The translations under genes and the position numbers were made by a program. Of a DNA stretch of 64,000 nucleotides, positions 43,562 to 53,143 are shown in pieces. The notes beneath the pieces are model-generated. The model searched no databases and had not been told where the DNA came from. It worked only from the letters and a program-made list of their open reading frames with translations. The DNA comes from Hymenobacter rubidus (GTDB lineage Bacteria; Bacteroidota; Bacteroidia; Cytophagales; Hymenobacteraceae): the NCBI RefSeq assembly GCF_016734815.1, contig NZ_JAERQF010000017.1, positions 41,790-105,789 on the forward strand, read 5' to 3'. Every line of letters starts with the position of its first letter. Positions within the stretch are counted from its first letter, which is position 1.

Positions 43562-44639
43562 ATGACCCAAGACCAGATTAAGGACTTGAAGGGCCGCGCC
43601 GAGGCCCTGAGGAGGTATCTTTGACTACGATGCCCGCAAAGAACAATTAGCCCACTACGAGGCGAAGACCACCGCACCCGGCTTTTGGGACGACTCGAAA
43701 GCCGCCGAAGCCACGCTCCGCGAAATCAAGCCGATTAAAACCTGGACGGATGATTTCGAAGCCGTGCAGCAAACGCTGGCCGATACCGAAGTGCTTTACG
43801 ACTTCTACAAAGAAGGCGAAGTGCCCGAAACCGAAATGCAGGCCGATTACGACGCCGCCCTGCAAAAGGTGGAAGCGCTGGAGTTCAAACGCATGCTTTC
43901 CGACGAAGAAGACCAGCTTTCGGCTATTATCGACATCAACCCCGGCGCCGGCGGCACCGAAAGCCAGGACTGGGCCGAAATGCTCATGCGCATGTACATC
44001 ATGTGGGCCGAAAGCCACGGCTTCGGGGTGAAGCAAATCAGCTACCAACCCGGCGAAGGCGCCGGCATTAAGTCGGCGTCGCTCGAAATCGACGGCGACT
44101 TTGCCTACGGCTACCTCAAGAGCGAAATTGGGGTGCACCGGCTGGTACGCATGTCGCCGTTCGACAGCAGCGGCCGGCGCCATACCTCGTTTGCGTCCGT
44201 TTTTGCCTACCCGGTGATTGATGACACCATCAACATCGAAATCAACCCGGCCGACATCTCCTGGGATACCTTCCGGGCCGGCGGCGCGGGTGGCCAGAAC
44301 GTGAACAAAGTGGAAACCGCCGTGCGCCTCACCCACGCGCCCTCCGGCATCATCATTGCCGTCCAGATTGAGCGGAGCCAGCTCATGAACAAGGAGCACG
44401 CGCTGCGCATGCTCAAGTCGCGCCTTTACCAGATTGAGATGGACAAGCGCCACGCCGAGCGCGACAAAGTGGAAGCCACCAAGAAGCGCATCGACTTCGG
44501 TTCCCAGATTCGCAACTACGTGCTACACCCCTACAAGCTTATCAAGGACCTCCGCACCGGCATTGAGCGCACCGACGTGCAGAACGTGCTGGACGGGGAC
44601 TTGGATGAATTTATTAAGGGGTTTTTGATGCAGAATTAA
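43562..44639 (+). CDS. prfB: Peptide chain release factor 2 (programmed +1 frameshift)
   Basis: RF2 reads UGA and UAA stops. Translation starts at the ATG at 43562 and hits UGA as codon 21 (43622-43624). At CTT-TGA the ribosome shifts +1, skipping T43622 and continuing GAC TAC GAT to the stop at 44639, for about 358 residues in all. The upstream AGGAGG (43610-43615) sits 3 nt before CTT, the classic autoregulatory arrangement. In the product, the SPF tripeptide that recognises stop codons is in [15 protein letters not shown], and the hydrolysis GGQ is in [20 protein letters not shown] search for a single frame would find only the part from 43764 on. Confidence 0.96.
43610..43624 (+). promoter_or_regulatory. 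prfB programmed frameshift signal
   Basis: AGGAGG, TAT, CTT, then TGA. The Shine-Dalgarno-like element, slippery CTT and in-frame UGA together give RF2 feedback control. Few genes in this window have a purine-rich ribosome-binding site, so its preservation here is notable. Confidence 0.92.
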
Positions 44640-44899
44640 TAGCATCTTGTTATGGAATAATTCTATTTCAACCAATAACCCAAGTTCCTTAATTCGTAGT
44701 AGTAAAGCATACCAATTATTGCAACATCGCCTTCATTATCAACCTGAACTATGTAGACCAAATATTCAGAATTACATCAAATGTTCTTTTTCCTATTGGT
44801 GGCCTTGCCGCATTTGACACTTTTTTACCCTATACTTGCCAAATATTATCTGTATTTTACGTTTCTTTCTTCTTTTCACTCACCAACTTTTTTGAACGC
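44640..44899. other. Intergenic region upstream of the first SusC gene of the trio
   Basis: 260 bp, distinctly AT-rich, with no gene. A possible promoter for susC is TTG at 44805-44807 and TATACTTG at 44831-44838 (7 of 8 matches, 23-nt spacer). There is no clear terminator for prfB. Confidence 0.4.
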
Positions 44900-47800
44900 A
44901 TGAAAAAATCATTATTGTTGATTTTTGCGCTTATTGTAGCTCTGTTGCAGCAGGCTCAAGCGCAGGACCGAACCATATCTGGTAAGGTCTCAGACCGGGC
45001 CACTAACCAAGGCCTACCCGGCGTGACCGTGCTTGCAAAGGGAACCACCGTAGGCACCAGCACTAACGCAGACGGTGGGTACACGCTGAGCGTACCAAGC
45101 ACGACTACTACCCTCACTTTTAGCTTTATTGGCTATGCCTCGCAAGAAGTGAACATTGGTAGCTCCAACAACATCGACATCACGCTGGCTACCGATACCA
45201 AGCAGCTCAATGAGGTAGTGGTAACGGCTCTCGGCGTGGAGCGGACCCGCAACTCGCTGGCTTTCTCGGCCACTCAAATTGAGGGCAGTGACATCACGGT
45301 AGCCCGCAACCCCAACCCCATCAACTCGCTGTCGGGCAAAGTGGCCGGCTTGGCCATCACCCAATCGAACACCTTGGGCGGCTCAAGCAACGTGGTTATC
45401 CGCGGCACCAAGTCAATTGGTTTCAACAACCAGGCGCTGTTTGTAGTCGATGGCGTGCCGATTAGCAATTCCAACACCAACTCGGCTAACCAGCAGACCG
45501 GCCGGGGCGGCTACGACTATGGCAATGCTGCTTCGGACATCAACCCCGACGACATTGCCACCACTACGGTGCTGAAAGGTGCGGCCGCTACTGCCCTCTA
45601 CGGCGAGCGGGCAGCCAACGGGGTTATCCTGATTACCACCAAAAAAGGCCGCAAAGGCCGTTTGGGCGTCAATGTGAACAGCGGCGTGACGTTTGGCAAA
45701 ATTGACAAGAGCACCTTTATTACCTACCAGAAGCAGTATGGCGAAGGCTACGGTAAATTCTACGGTCCCGCCGGCAACGAATTCTTTGACCACCTGAGCA
45801 CCGACCCTACCCAACTGGTAGTACCGGCTTATGAAGATGGTTCTTTTGGCGCTGCTTACGACCCCAACCTGAAAGTCCGTCAGTGGTACTCTTTCGTCCC
45901 AGGTTCGCCTACTTTCGGCCAGGCTACTCCGTGGGTAACTGCTGCCAACGACCCCAGCACCTTCTTCCAAACCGCTGTCGGCAACCTGAACAGCATCACC
46001 ATTGATGGCGGCAGCGAATCCGGCACCTTCAAGCTTGGCTATTCCAACAACACCGAGAAGGGCATTTTGCCCAATAGCAAAGTCGGCAAGAACATTGTCA
46101 ACTTCGCAGGTTCTTTCAACGTGACACCCAAACTGACCGTTAGTGCCTCGGTAAACTATTCGCGCACAACCGGTTTGGGCCGTTATGGCACAGGCTATGG
46201 CTCCGGTAGCGGCGCTGAAAACCAAATGACCCTTTTCCGTCAGTGGTGGGCCAACAACGTGGACATCAAAGAACTGGAGAATGCCTATAACCTGAACAAG
46301 ACCAACGCTACCTGGAACCAGACCGACCCAGCCAATGGCAACTACTCGCCCATTTTCTGGAACAACCCCTACTTCTCGCGCTACGAAAACTACGAAAACG
46401 ATAGCCGCAACCGGACGTTTGGCAACGTAGCCGCTACCTATAAGTTTACCAACTGGTTCAACGTCCTTGGCCGGGTAACCGCCGACACCTACGATGAACA
46501 GCAGGAAGAGCGTAATGCCGTAGGAGCCATTGGCTTGGCTTATTATCACCGCTACAACCGCACAGCCCGCGAGTACAACTATGACCTGATTGGCAACTTC
46601 GATTTCCACCTCAGCGAGAATTTCGCGCTCCGTGGCTTGATTGGTGCCAACATGAACCGTATCAACAACCAATCTATCTACGCCTCCACCAACGGCGGCT
46701 TGGTAGTGCCGCGCCTGTACTCGCTCAGTAACTCGGCTGGTACCCTCACCCCACCAACGGAGAGTGTAATACAAGTTGGTCGCGATGGCGTTTTTGCCAA
46801 TGCCACGCTTGGGTACCGTGAGCGCTTGTTCCTGGACCTGAGCATTCGCCGCGACAAATCCACGACTCTGCCCTTAGCCAACAATACCTACGTATATCCA
46901 TCGGCGGCGTTGGGCTATGTATTCTCGGAAGATTTGAAAGAAAAAACGCCGTGGCTCTCGTATGGCAAAATTCGTGTCAACTACGCCCAGGTTGGGTCGG
47001 GTGCGCCCCAGCTCGCCGTATATGACATTTATACCAAGCCCACTGCTTTTGGCAACAATGCACTTTTTGCCCTGCCGACTATTAAAAACAACGCGGACCT
47101 GAAGCCTGAATTGACCCGTAGCGGCGAAGCCGGTATCGAAGCCTCTTTCCTAGACAGTCGTGTAGGTTTCGACGTAACCGTTTACCAGCAAAACACCATC
47201 AACCAGATTATAGCGGTTGACGTTTCGCAGGCCACTGGCTACAACTCCCGCTTCATCAACGCCGGCGAAGTACGGAACCGTGGCATTGAGGTTTCGGCCT
47301 ACGTAATGCCGGTGCGAAACACAAACGGCTTTAACTGGAGAATTAACGCCAACTTTACCCACAACGATAACCGAGTGGTTTCACTCACCCAAGGTTCGGA
47401 CAACATCCAGGTGGCAACCTACCAGGGCGGCATTTCCTCGAACGCCACCGTTGGCCAGCCGTTTGGCGTACTGCGGGGCTCTGACTTCGTGTACAAAGAC
47501 GGTCAGAAGGTGATTAGCGCTACCACCGGCTACTACCTTACCGCCGCAAACCAGAACATTGCAAACCCCAACGCCCGCTGGCGTGGAGGTGTGACGAACA
47601 CCGTATCCTACAAGAGCGTATCGCTGAGCTTCCTGGTTGACGTACGGTCGGGGGGGCAGATTTTCTCACTCGACCGCTACTACGGGCTGGCCATCGGCCA
47701 GAGCCCCGAGACGGCAGAACTCAACGACCTGGGCAAGCCCTCGCGCCTGCCCTTGGCTGAAGGCGGTGGCATCATCCTGCCGGGCGTATTGCCCGACGGC

Positions 47801-48133
47801 ACCCCCAACACCAAGCGCGTAACCAACGCCGAATACGGCCTGTATGGCTACCGCCGCAACCCTGCTGCTGCGTTTGTGTACGATGCCAGCTTTGTGAAAC
47901 TTCGTGAGGTAGCGCTGACGTTCTCGCTTCCACAGTCGGTACTCTCTCACGTGACGTTGCTGAAGGCAGTGGATTTCTCCATCATTGGCCGCAACTTGTG
48001 GATTATTCACAAGAACACTCCCTACAGCGACCCGGAGGACGGTTTGAGTTCCGGCAACTTGGCTCAGGGCTACCAGTCGGGTTCTTACCCTGCTACCCGT
48101 ACCCTTGGTGCTAACCTTCGTCTCAGCTTCTAA
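44900..48133 (+). CDS. SusC/RagA family TonB-linked outer membrane transporter (locus 1)
   Basis: A 1077-residue protein. Signal peptide MKKSLLLIFALIVALLQQAQ, cleaved near AQAQD. The regulatory-like beta domain (about 24-110, ISGKVSDRATNQGLPGVTV) is followed by the plug (about 110-230, NEVVVTALGVERTRNSLAFSA, VIRGTKSIGFNNQALFVVDG and ATTVLKGAAATALYGERAANGVILIT). The rest is a barrel ending in LGANLRLSF with terminal Phe. It is the least similar of the three transporters in this block. It drives TonB-dependent import with the SusD protein 20 bp downstream. No enzyme is near, so the substrate is unknown. Confidence 0.96.
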   Translation: MKKSLLLIFALIVALLQQAQAQDRTISGKVSDRATNQGLPGVTVLAKGTTVGTSTNADGGYTLSVPSTTTTLTFSFIGYASQEVNIGSSNNIDITLATDTKQLNEVVVTALGVERTRNSLAFSATQIEGSDITVARNPNPINSLSGKVAGLAITQSNTLGGSSNVVIRGTKSIGFNNQALFVVDGVPISNSNTNSANQQTGRGGYDYGNAASDINPDDIATTTVLKGAAATALYGERAANGVILITTKKGRKGRLGVNVNSGVTFGKIDKSTFITYQKQYGEGYGKFYGPAGNEFFDHLSTDPTQLVVPAYEDGSFGAAYDPNLKVRQWYSFVPGSPTFGQATPWVTAANDPSTFFQTAVGNLNSITIDGGSESGTFKLGYSNNTEKGILPNSKVGKNIVNFAGSFNVTPKLTVSASVNYSRTTGLGRYGTGYGSGSGAENQMTLFRQWWANNVDIKELENAYNLNKTNATWNQTDPANGNYSPIFWNNPYFSRYENYENDSRNRTFGNVAATYKFTNWFNVLGRVTADTYDEQQEERNAVGAIGLAYYHRYNRTAREYNYDLIGNFDFHLSENFALRGLIGANMNRINNQSIYASTNGGLVVPRLYSLSNSAGTLTPPTESVIQVGRDGVFANATLGYRERLFLDLSIRRDKSTTLPLANNTYVYPSAALGYVFSEDLKEKTPWLSYGKIRVNYAQVGSGAPQLAVYDIYTKPTAFGNNALFALPTIKNNADLKPELTRSGEAGIEASFLDSRVGFDVTVYQQNTINQIIAVDVSQATGYNSRFINAGEVRNRGIEVSAYVMPVRNTNGFNWRINANFTHNDNRVVSLTQGSDNIQVATYQGGISSNATVGQPFGVLRGSDFVYKDGQKVISATTGYYLTAANQNIANPNARWRGGVTNTVSYKSVSLSFLVDVRSGGQIFSLDRYYGLAIGQSPETAELNDLGKPSRLPLAEGGGIILPGVLPDGTPNTKRVTNAEYGLYGYRRNPAAAFVYDASFVKLREVALTFSLPQSVLSHVTLLKAVDFSIIGRNLWIIHKNTPYSDPEDGLSSGNLAQGYQSGSYPATRTLGANLRLSF

Positions 48134-48153
48134 TATTCCAATCGGTTATCATC

Positions 48154-49593
48154 ATGAAAAAGACTCTTATACTTTGCTCAACTGCTTTGCTGCTGAGCGC
48201 TACTTCGTGCGTAGACAGCCTGACTGATTACAACGTAGACCCTAAAAGTGCCACCGTTGTCCCTGGTAGCACCCTGGTAGCGGGTGCCGAACGCCGCTTG
48301 GTTCGGGAAATCACCAGCACAAACGTCAACCAGAACCCTTTCCGGCTGTATGTGCAGTATTGGACCGAAACTACTTACTTGGACGAATCCAACTACGACT
48401 ACGAAACCCGTACCATTAACCGGAATTTCTGGGCAGAAATGTACGTGGGAGTCCTGAGTAACCTCAAGGAGGCCAACCGGGTAATTGACGCTGATATTTC
48501 GTTGCAGCCGGCCGTAAAAGCCAACCAGAAAGCCTGTTCCGAAATTCTGGCCGTATATACATGGACTGTTCTGGTGAATACGTTCGGCAACGTACCCTAT
48601 AGCGAAGCCTTGGACCCTACCAAGCCAACGCCCAAGTACGATGATGCGGCGGGCATTTACGCGGACTTGTTTACCCGCTTGGACGCAGCACTGGCCGCAC
48701 TGACTCCCAGCGCGGCAGGTCTGGGGAGCGGGGATTTGATTTACGCAGGCGACGTCGCTAAATGGGCCAAGTTTGGCAATTCGCTCAAGCTTCGCATGGC
48801 GCTAACGGTTGCGGATGTAGATGCCGCAACCGCTAAAACGAAAGCTGAACAGGCATTTGGTAAAACGTTTGCTTCCAATACCGATAATGCGGTCCTAGCT
48901 TTCACCTCGTCTCAGCCCAACACCAACCCGCTTTATGAAGATATTTCGCCTGTCTTCAACCGCCAGGATTTCGTAGGCACTTCGTTTTTCATCAACCAGT
49001 TGGTTACGTTGAATGACCCACGTTTGCCGTACTACTTCAAGCCGAAAGTAGGCACCACTATTTATGTAGGCGGCACCGCCGGCGCTACCAGTGCTTACAA
49101 CAACAACTCGGCACCTGGTGCAGCACTAGAAAGCCCCACGCTGCCAGGTGTGCTCCAAACGTACTCGGAAGTAGAGTTTCTGCTGGCAGAAGCCGTAGCC
49201 CGTGGTTTTACGGGAGTAACCGGCACTGCTGAATCGCACTACAACGCGGCAATTACTTCTTCAATCCAATCGTTTGGCTTCACTGCTGCCAGTGCTGCAA
49301 CGTATCTGGCCCAACCTGCTGTTGCTTATACAACAGCTGCCGGTGACTATCGGCAGAAGATTGGCACTCAGAAATACTACGCCCTGTACAACAACCCAGT
49401 AGAAGCCTACAAGGAAGTTCGGCGGCTGGACTGGCCGAAGATTACGGCTCCCACATCTGCCATTTCGGCTTTCCCCGTTCGCCTGCCTTACCCAACAACG
49501 GAGAAAAACCTGAATGCAGCCAACAACTCGGCCGCAGCTTCTACCATTGGTGGAGATGTGGTAACGACGAAGATTTTCTGGGATAAATTCTAG
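48154..49593 (+). CDS. SusD/RagB family lipoprotein (locus 1)
   Basis: A 479-residue substrate-binding lipoprotein. Lipobox LLLSATSC with Cys at 19. It has the SusD-like layout used with SusC of this type (N-terminal VDSLTDYNVDPKSATVVPGS, then VYTWTVLVNTFGNVPYSEALDPT, and C-terminal YKEVRRLDWPKI and NLNAANNSAAAS), closer to the SusD_2 form than to classical SusD. The GN-x-PYSEAL block is the usual TPR/ligand region. It is co-transcribed with the SusC gene and is followed at once by a strong terminator, unlike loci 2 and 3, which have an extra lipoprotein. Confidence 0.94.
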   Translation: MKKTLILCSTALLLSATSCVDSLTDYNVDPKSATVVPGSTLVAGAERRLVREITSTNVNQNPFRLYVQYWTETTYLDESNYDYETRTINRNFWAEMYVGVLSNLKEANRVIDADISLQPAVKANQKACSEILAVYTWTVLVNTFGNVPYSEALDPTKPTPKYDDAAGIYADLFTRLDAALAALTPSAAGLGSGDLIYAGDVAKWAKFGNSLKLRMALTVADVDAATAKTKAEQAFGKTFASNTDNAVLAFTSSQPNTNPLYEDISPVFNRQDFVGTSFFINQLVTLNDPRLPYYFKPKVGTTIYVGGTAGATSAYNNNSAPGAALESPTLPGVLQTYSEVEFLLAEAVARGFTGVTGTAESHYNAAITSSIQSFGFTAASAATYLAQPAVAYTTAAGDYRQKIGTQKYYALYNNPVEAYKEVRRLDWPKITAPTSAISAFPVRLPYPTTEKNLNAANNSAAASTIGGDVVTTKIFWDKF

Positions 49594-49612
49594 AGAAAGG
49601 TTTAAATAAAAT

Positions 49613-49650
49613 AAAAAGGGCTGCCGTAACTGGCAGCCCTTTTTATTTTT
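49613..49650 (+). terminator. Terminator of SusCD locus 1
   Basis: AAAAAGGGCTGCC-GTAACT-GGCAGCCCTTTTTATTTTT, a strong hairpin with a T-tract. The following 208 bp up to 49858 are AT-rich and hold no gene. Confidence 0.85.
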
Positions 49651-49858
49651 GTATGCATTTTGGTTTGGTATTGCATCAATAGAGTTGAACCAGAAGCCTA
49701 GTGAGTATACGATATTCTAGAATGCAACATCTTGTACTCAGGGCCATGTTTACCACTACTGGCCGAGGAAACTCATCAAAAAGCAGTACTTTCAACTTTT
49801 AGAATACTGCCACCCTAACAGTTTTTTCCCTTCTCAAACACACCCACTTTTACATTCA

Positions 49859-52800
49859 ATGAAGAAAACCTTACTGTTAAGCCTGCTCCTGCTGCTGACC
49901 CTTGTGGGGCGGAGCTGGGCCCAAAGCCGCCCGGTGTCGGGCCGCGTCATCGACAAAAGCACGAACGAAGGCCTGCCAGGGGTGAGCGTTATCGTGAAAG
50001 GAACCACGACTGGCACCGCAACCGATGCCGATGGACGCTTTGCCCTGAACGTTAATAACGGCGCGGTACTCCAATTCAAATACCTGGGTTACCTCACCTC
50101 TGAACAGCCGGTCGGGGCCTCCGGTGTAGTGGATATCTCCCTGGCCGTTGATAACAAGCAGTTGGATGAAGTGACGGTTACGGCCTTGGGTATCTCGCGC
50201 GAAAAGCGGGCGCTGGGCTACGCAGTTTCGGAAATCAAGTCTGAACAAGTCGTGCAAAAATCCGAGCCCGACTTGTTGCGGACCATCTCGGGCAAGGTAC
50301 CAGGTGTAAACATCCTCAGTTCAAGCGGGGTGCCGGGTGCTTCGTCGCGCATCACCATCCGCGGCAACACGTCGTTTTTTGGTGAAAACCAACCGTTGTT
50401 CATCGTTGACGGGGTGCCGTACGACAACTCCCAAACGGAGTCGGATAACCCAATTGCCAACGGTGCTTCTTATTCGAGCCGCACGGCCGACGTCGACCCG
50501 AACAACATCGCCTCCATCAACGTGCTCAAAGGGGCAGCGGCGGCGGCCCTCTACGGCTCGCGGGCGGCTGGTGGCGTTATCGTTATTACGACTAAGACTG
50601 GCGGCGGCGGCGCGCGCGGTGCCAAAGGCATCCAGGTAGGGTACACCACCGGCTACTCGATTGAAAAAATCGCGGCTTTGCCTAACTATCAAAATCGGTA
50701 CGGCGCTGGCGCTAACTTCGTGAACTCCAGCGCTAATGGCTCGTGGGGCCCGGAGTTTGGCAACACTGCGCAAGGAGCGCCTGATTCCATCGCCCATCCG
50801 CAAGCCGGCAATCCAGATTTCCCCAATATTCCGGCCAAAGCCAAGATTCCGTACAAGGCGTACCCCAACAATGTAAAGGATTTCTTCAATACCGGGCACC
50901 TATTCGAAAACTCGCTGTCGCTGAGCAGCAACAACGAAAACTCCAGCTTCACCACCATCATTTCGCGGGCCGACCAGCAGGGCATCATTCCCAATTCGTC
51001 GTTTGTGCGCAACAACATCAGTGCTGGTGGCTCGGGTCGTTTCAACAAGCTGACGGTGAGCGGCAACGTGGCTTACACCAATACGAACCAGCAGGGGCCG
51101 CTGCAAGGTGCCAACAACCTGCTGGCTGGTAGTGCCTCGGCGTTCGCTCGCACCATGTTCCTGACGCGCAGCCTTGATTTGCAAGGCCTCCCCTATCAAG
51201 ACCCGGTAACCAAAGGTCCCGTATTTGCTTGGCTGACTTCTCAGGCCGATAACCCCCTATGGTCAGTAGAGAATGCCATCTACAAGTCACGGGTTGACCG
51301 CATTGTGGGCAGCGTGGGCCTTTCATATGCTATCAAGGATTGGTTGAGCGTCAGCTACAGCGGCGGCATTAACACGTACACTGACTTGCGCACCTCTGTA
51401 ATTCGTCCGGGCTCATTGGCCAATTTCGGCGTTAGCCAAGTGATTGAGGATGCGCTCCAGAACACGGAGTTTGAGCAAACCTTACTGCTGAACTTCAACA
51501 AAAATTTGACGGAAGACTTGACCCTGACTGCTAGCATGGGCCAAAACATCAACTCTCGTAAATTCGATGGCAAATCGTACATCGGGACGAATATCATCAC
51601 TTTTGGCATCGATAACATCGAAAACACCGCTCAGAAAACCACATACGGCTATGCGTATTCGAATCGGCACCTGATGGGTCTGCTAGCCAATGCGCAACTG
51701 GGCTACAAGAACTTCGCCTTCGTAACCCTGACCGCACGCAACGACTTTTCCTCGACCTTGAACAAGGACGGCGTACTGGGTGCCATTGGCCATGGCAATA
51801 CCGGCCGTTCTTTCCTCTATTCCAGCGCGGCTGTCGCATTGGTGCTAAACGAAGCGCTAAAACTGGATTATCGTTGGTTGGACTTGGCCAAGGTGCGGGT
51901 GGCTTACGGCCGGGTGGGTAAGGATGCTCCTGCCTACCGTTCGGGCGCACCGGGTTACGTGCCCAATGCACAAAACCTGACTAATGCATTTCCTTTTAAT
52001 GGTGTATCAGCCATTAGCTTGAATACTACGGTGAATAATCCGGGTCTCACCCCAGAATTTTCTACCGAGTTGGAGTTAGGTACGGAACTGACCATGTTCC
52101 GCAACCGCATCTCGTTCAATGGAACCTACTACAACAAGAGTTCAACCAACCAGATTGCATACCGTTATCTCCCAACCGCCACTGGTTTCAACACTCGCTG
52201 GACCAATTTTGGCGAAATCAGCAACAAGGGCTTTGAGGTAGCACTGACGCTGGTACCGGTTGAAGCAGCAGGTTTTCGCTGGAGCAGCACCTTCAACTTT
52301 ACGCGTAACCGCAACATCGTAGTAAGCACAACGTCACGGGGCGACACCCTAATCCTGGGCGGTGTTTTCAACATGCAGGCGTTGCTCATTCCAGGGCAGC
52401 CCTACGGCGTCATTCAAGGCAGCGCTCCTTTGCGCGACCCCAACGGGGAACTATATGTGAACCCGATTACTGGACGCCTGATACCCAACCCCACGCCGCA
52501 GATTATTGCGAACCCCAACCCAGACTTTTTGATGAGTTTCATCAACCAGTTTACATACAAGGGGCTGACGCTTAATATGCTCGTTGACTACCGCAAAGGC
52601 GGCCAGTTGTATTCGTCGACGCTACAGGAAGAATTGGGCCGGGGGGTAACGAAAGACACGGAGGACCGGACCCGCTTGGTTATTATCGATGGGGTTAGCT
52701 GGAACCCCGCTACCCAGTCCGCTGTCTTGGATGCAAGTGGAAAAGCCGTGCGTAATACCACAGCTATTTCGCTGAACGACTATTATTTCTCCAGTGCTGG

Positions 52801-53107
52801 CGCTGGCGGCGGCGCCGCTACCAATGGCTATAATGCTCAGTCGATTTACGATGCCACGACGGTGCGCCTACGAGAGGTGACACTAGGATACGACTTACCC
52901 AAGAAATTGCTCGGGAAAACACCATTTGGCCTAGTTAATCTTTCAGTTTCGGCCCGCAACCTGTATTGGTACTCGCCTAACCTGCCCAAAAACAGCAATT
53001 TTGACCCAGAAACAAGCACTTTCGGTGCCAGCAATCTGCAAGGATTTGAGCTCACCAATGCGCCCAACACGAAGCGCTACGGCGTGAACCTGCGGGTAAA
53101 TTTCTAA
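49859..53107 (+). CDS. SusC/RagA family TonB-linked outer membrane transporter (locus 2)
   Basis: A 1082-residue protein. Signal peptide MKKTLLLSLLLLLTLVGRSW, cleaved near AQSR. Regulatory-like beta domain (about 25-110, SGRVIDKSTNEGLPGVSV) and plug (about 115-230, DEVTVTALGISREKRALGY, EPDLLRTISGKVPGVNI, ITIRGNTSFFGENQPLFIVDG, SINVLKGAAAAALYGSRAAG). The barrel ends FELTNAPNTKRYGVNLRVNF with terminal Phe. It is a close paralogue of the locus 3 transporter (shared QKSEPDLL/QKSEPNVL, DPETST/DPETNT and the end of the barrel), so the two probably arose by duplication. Its SusD partner starts 37 bp downstream. Confidence 0.96.
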   Translation: MKKTLLLSLLLLLTLVGRSWAQSRPVSGRVIDKSTNEGLPGVSVIVKGTTTGTATDADGRFALNVNNGAVLQFKYLGYLTSEQPVGASGVVDISLAVDNKQLDEVTVTALGISREKRALGYAVSEIKSEQVVQKSEPDLLRTISGKVPGVNILSSSGVPGASSRITIRGNTSFFGENQPLFIVDGVPYDNSQTESDNPIANGASYSSRTADVDPNNIASINVLKGAAAAALYGSRAAGGVIVITTKTGGGGARGAKGIQVGYTTGYSIEKIAALPNYQNRYGAGANFVNSSANGSWGPEFGNTAQGAPDSIAHPQAGNPDFPNIPAKAKIPYKAYPNNVKDFFNTGHLFENSLSLSSNNENSSFTTIISRADQQGIIPNSSFVRNNISAGGSGRFNKLTVSGNVAYTNTNQQGPLQGANNLLAGSASAFARTMFLTRSLDLQGLPYQDPVTKGPVFAWLTSQADNPLWSVENAIYKSRVDRIVGSVGLSYAIKDWLSVSYSGGINTYTDLRTSVIRPGSLANFGVSQVIEDALQNTEFEQTLLLNFNKNLTEDLTLTASMGQNINSRKFDGKSYIGTNIITFGIDNIENTAQKTTYGYAYSNRHLMGLLANAQLGYKNFAFVTLTARNDFSSTLNKDGVLGAIGHGNTGRSFLYSSAAVALVLNEALKLDYRWLDLAKVRVAYGRVGKDAPAYRSGAPGYVPNAQNLTNAFPFNGVSAISLNTTVNNPGLTPEFSTELELGTELTMFRNRISFNGTYYNKSSTNQIAYRYLPTATGFNTRWTNFGEISNKGFEVALTLVPVEAAGFRWSSTFNFTRNRNIVVSTTSRGDTLILGGVFNMQALLIPGQPYGVIQGSAPLRDPNGELYVNPITGRLIPNPTPQIIANPNPDFLMSFINQFTYKGLTLNMLVDYRKGGQLYSSTLQEELGRGVTKDTEDRTRLVIIDGVSWNPATQSAVLDASGKAVRNTTAISLNDYYFSSAGAGGGAATNGYNAQSIYDATTVRLREVTLGYDLPKKLLGKTPFGLVNLSVSARNLYWYSPNLPKNSNFDPETSTFGASNLQGFELTNAPNTKRYGVNLRVNF

Positions 53108-53143
53108 CCGTTGTTTGTACCTGGCCTTCTGACTTTTATAGAC

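Noticed and set aside
43647..44453. 268-codon minus-strand frame
   Set aside because: Antisense to prfB; His/Val-rich shadow frame.
43764..44639. RF2 as a shortened single-frame gene
   Set aside because: The complete protein starts at 43562 and uses the programmed frameshift; the short frame would lack the N-terminal domain.
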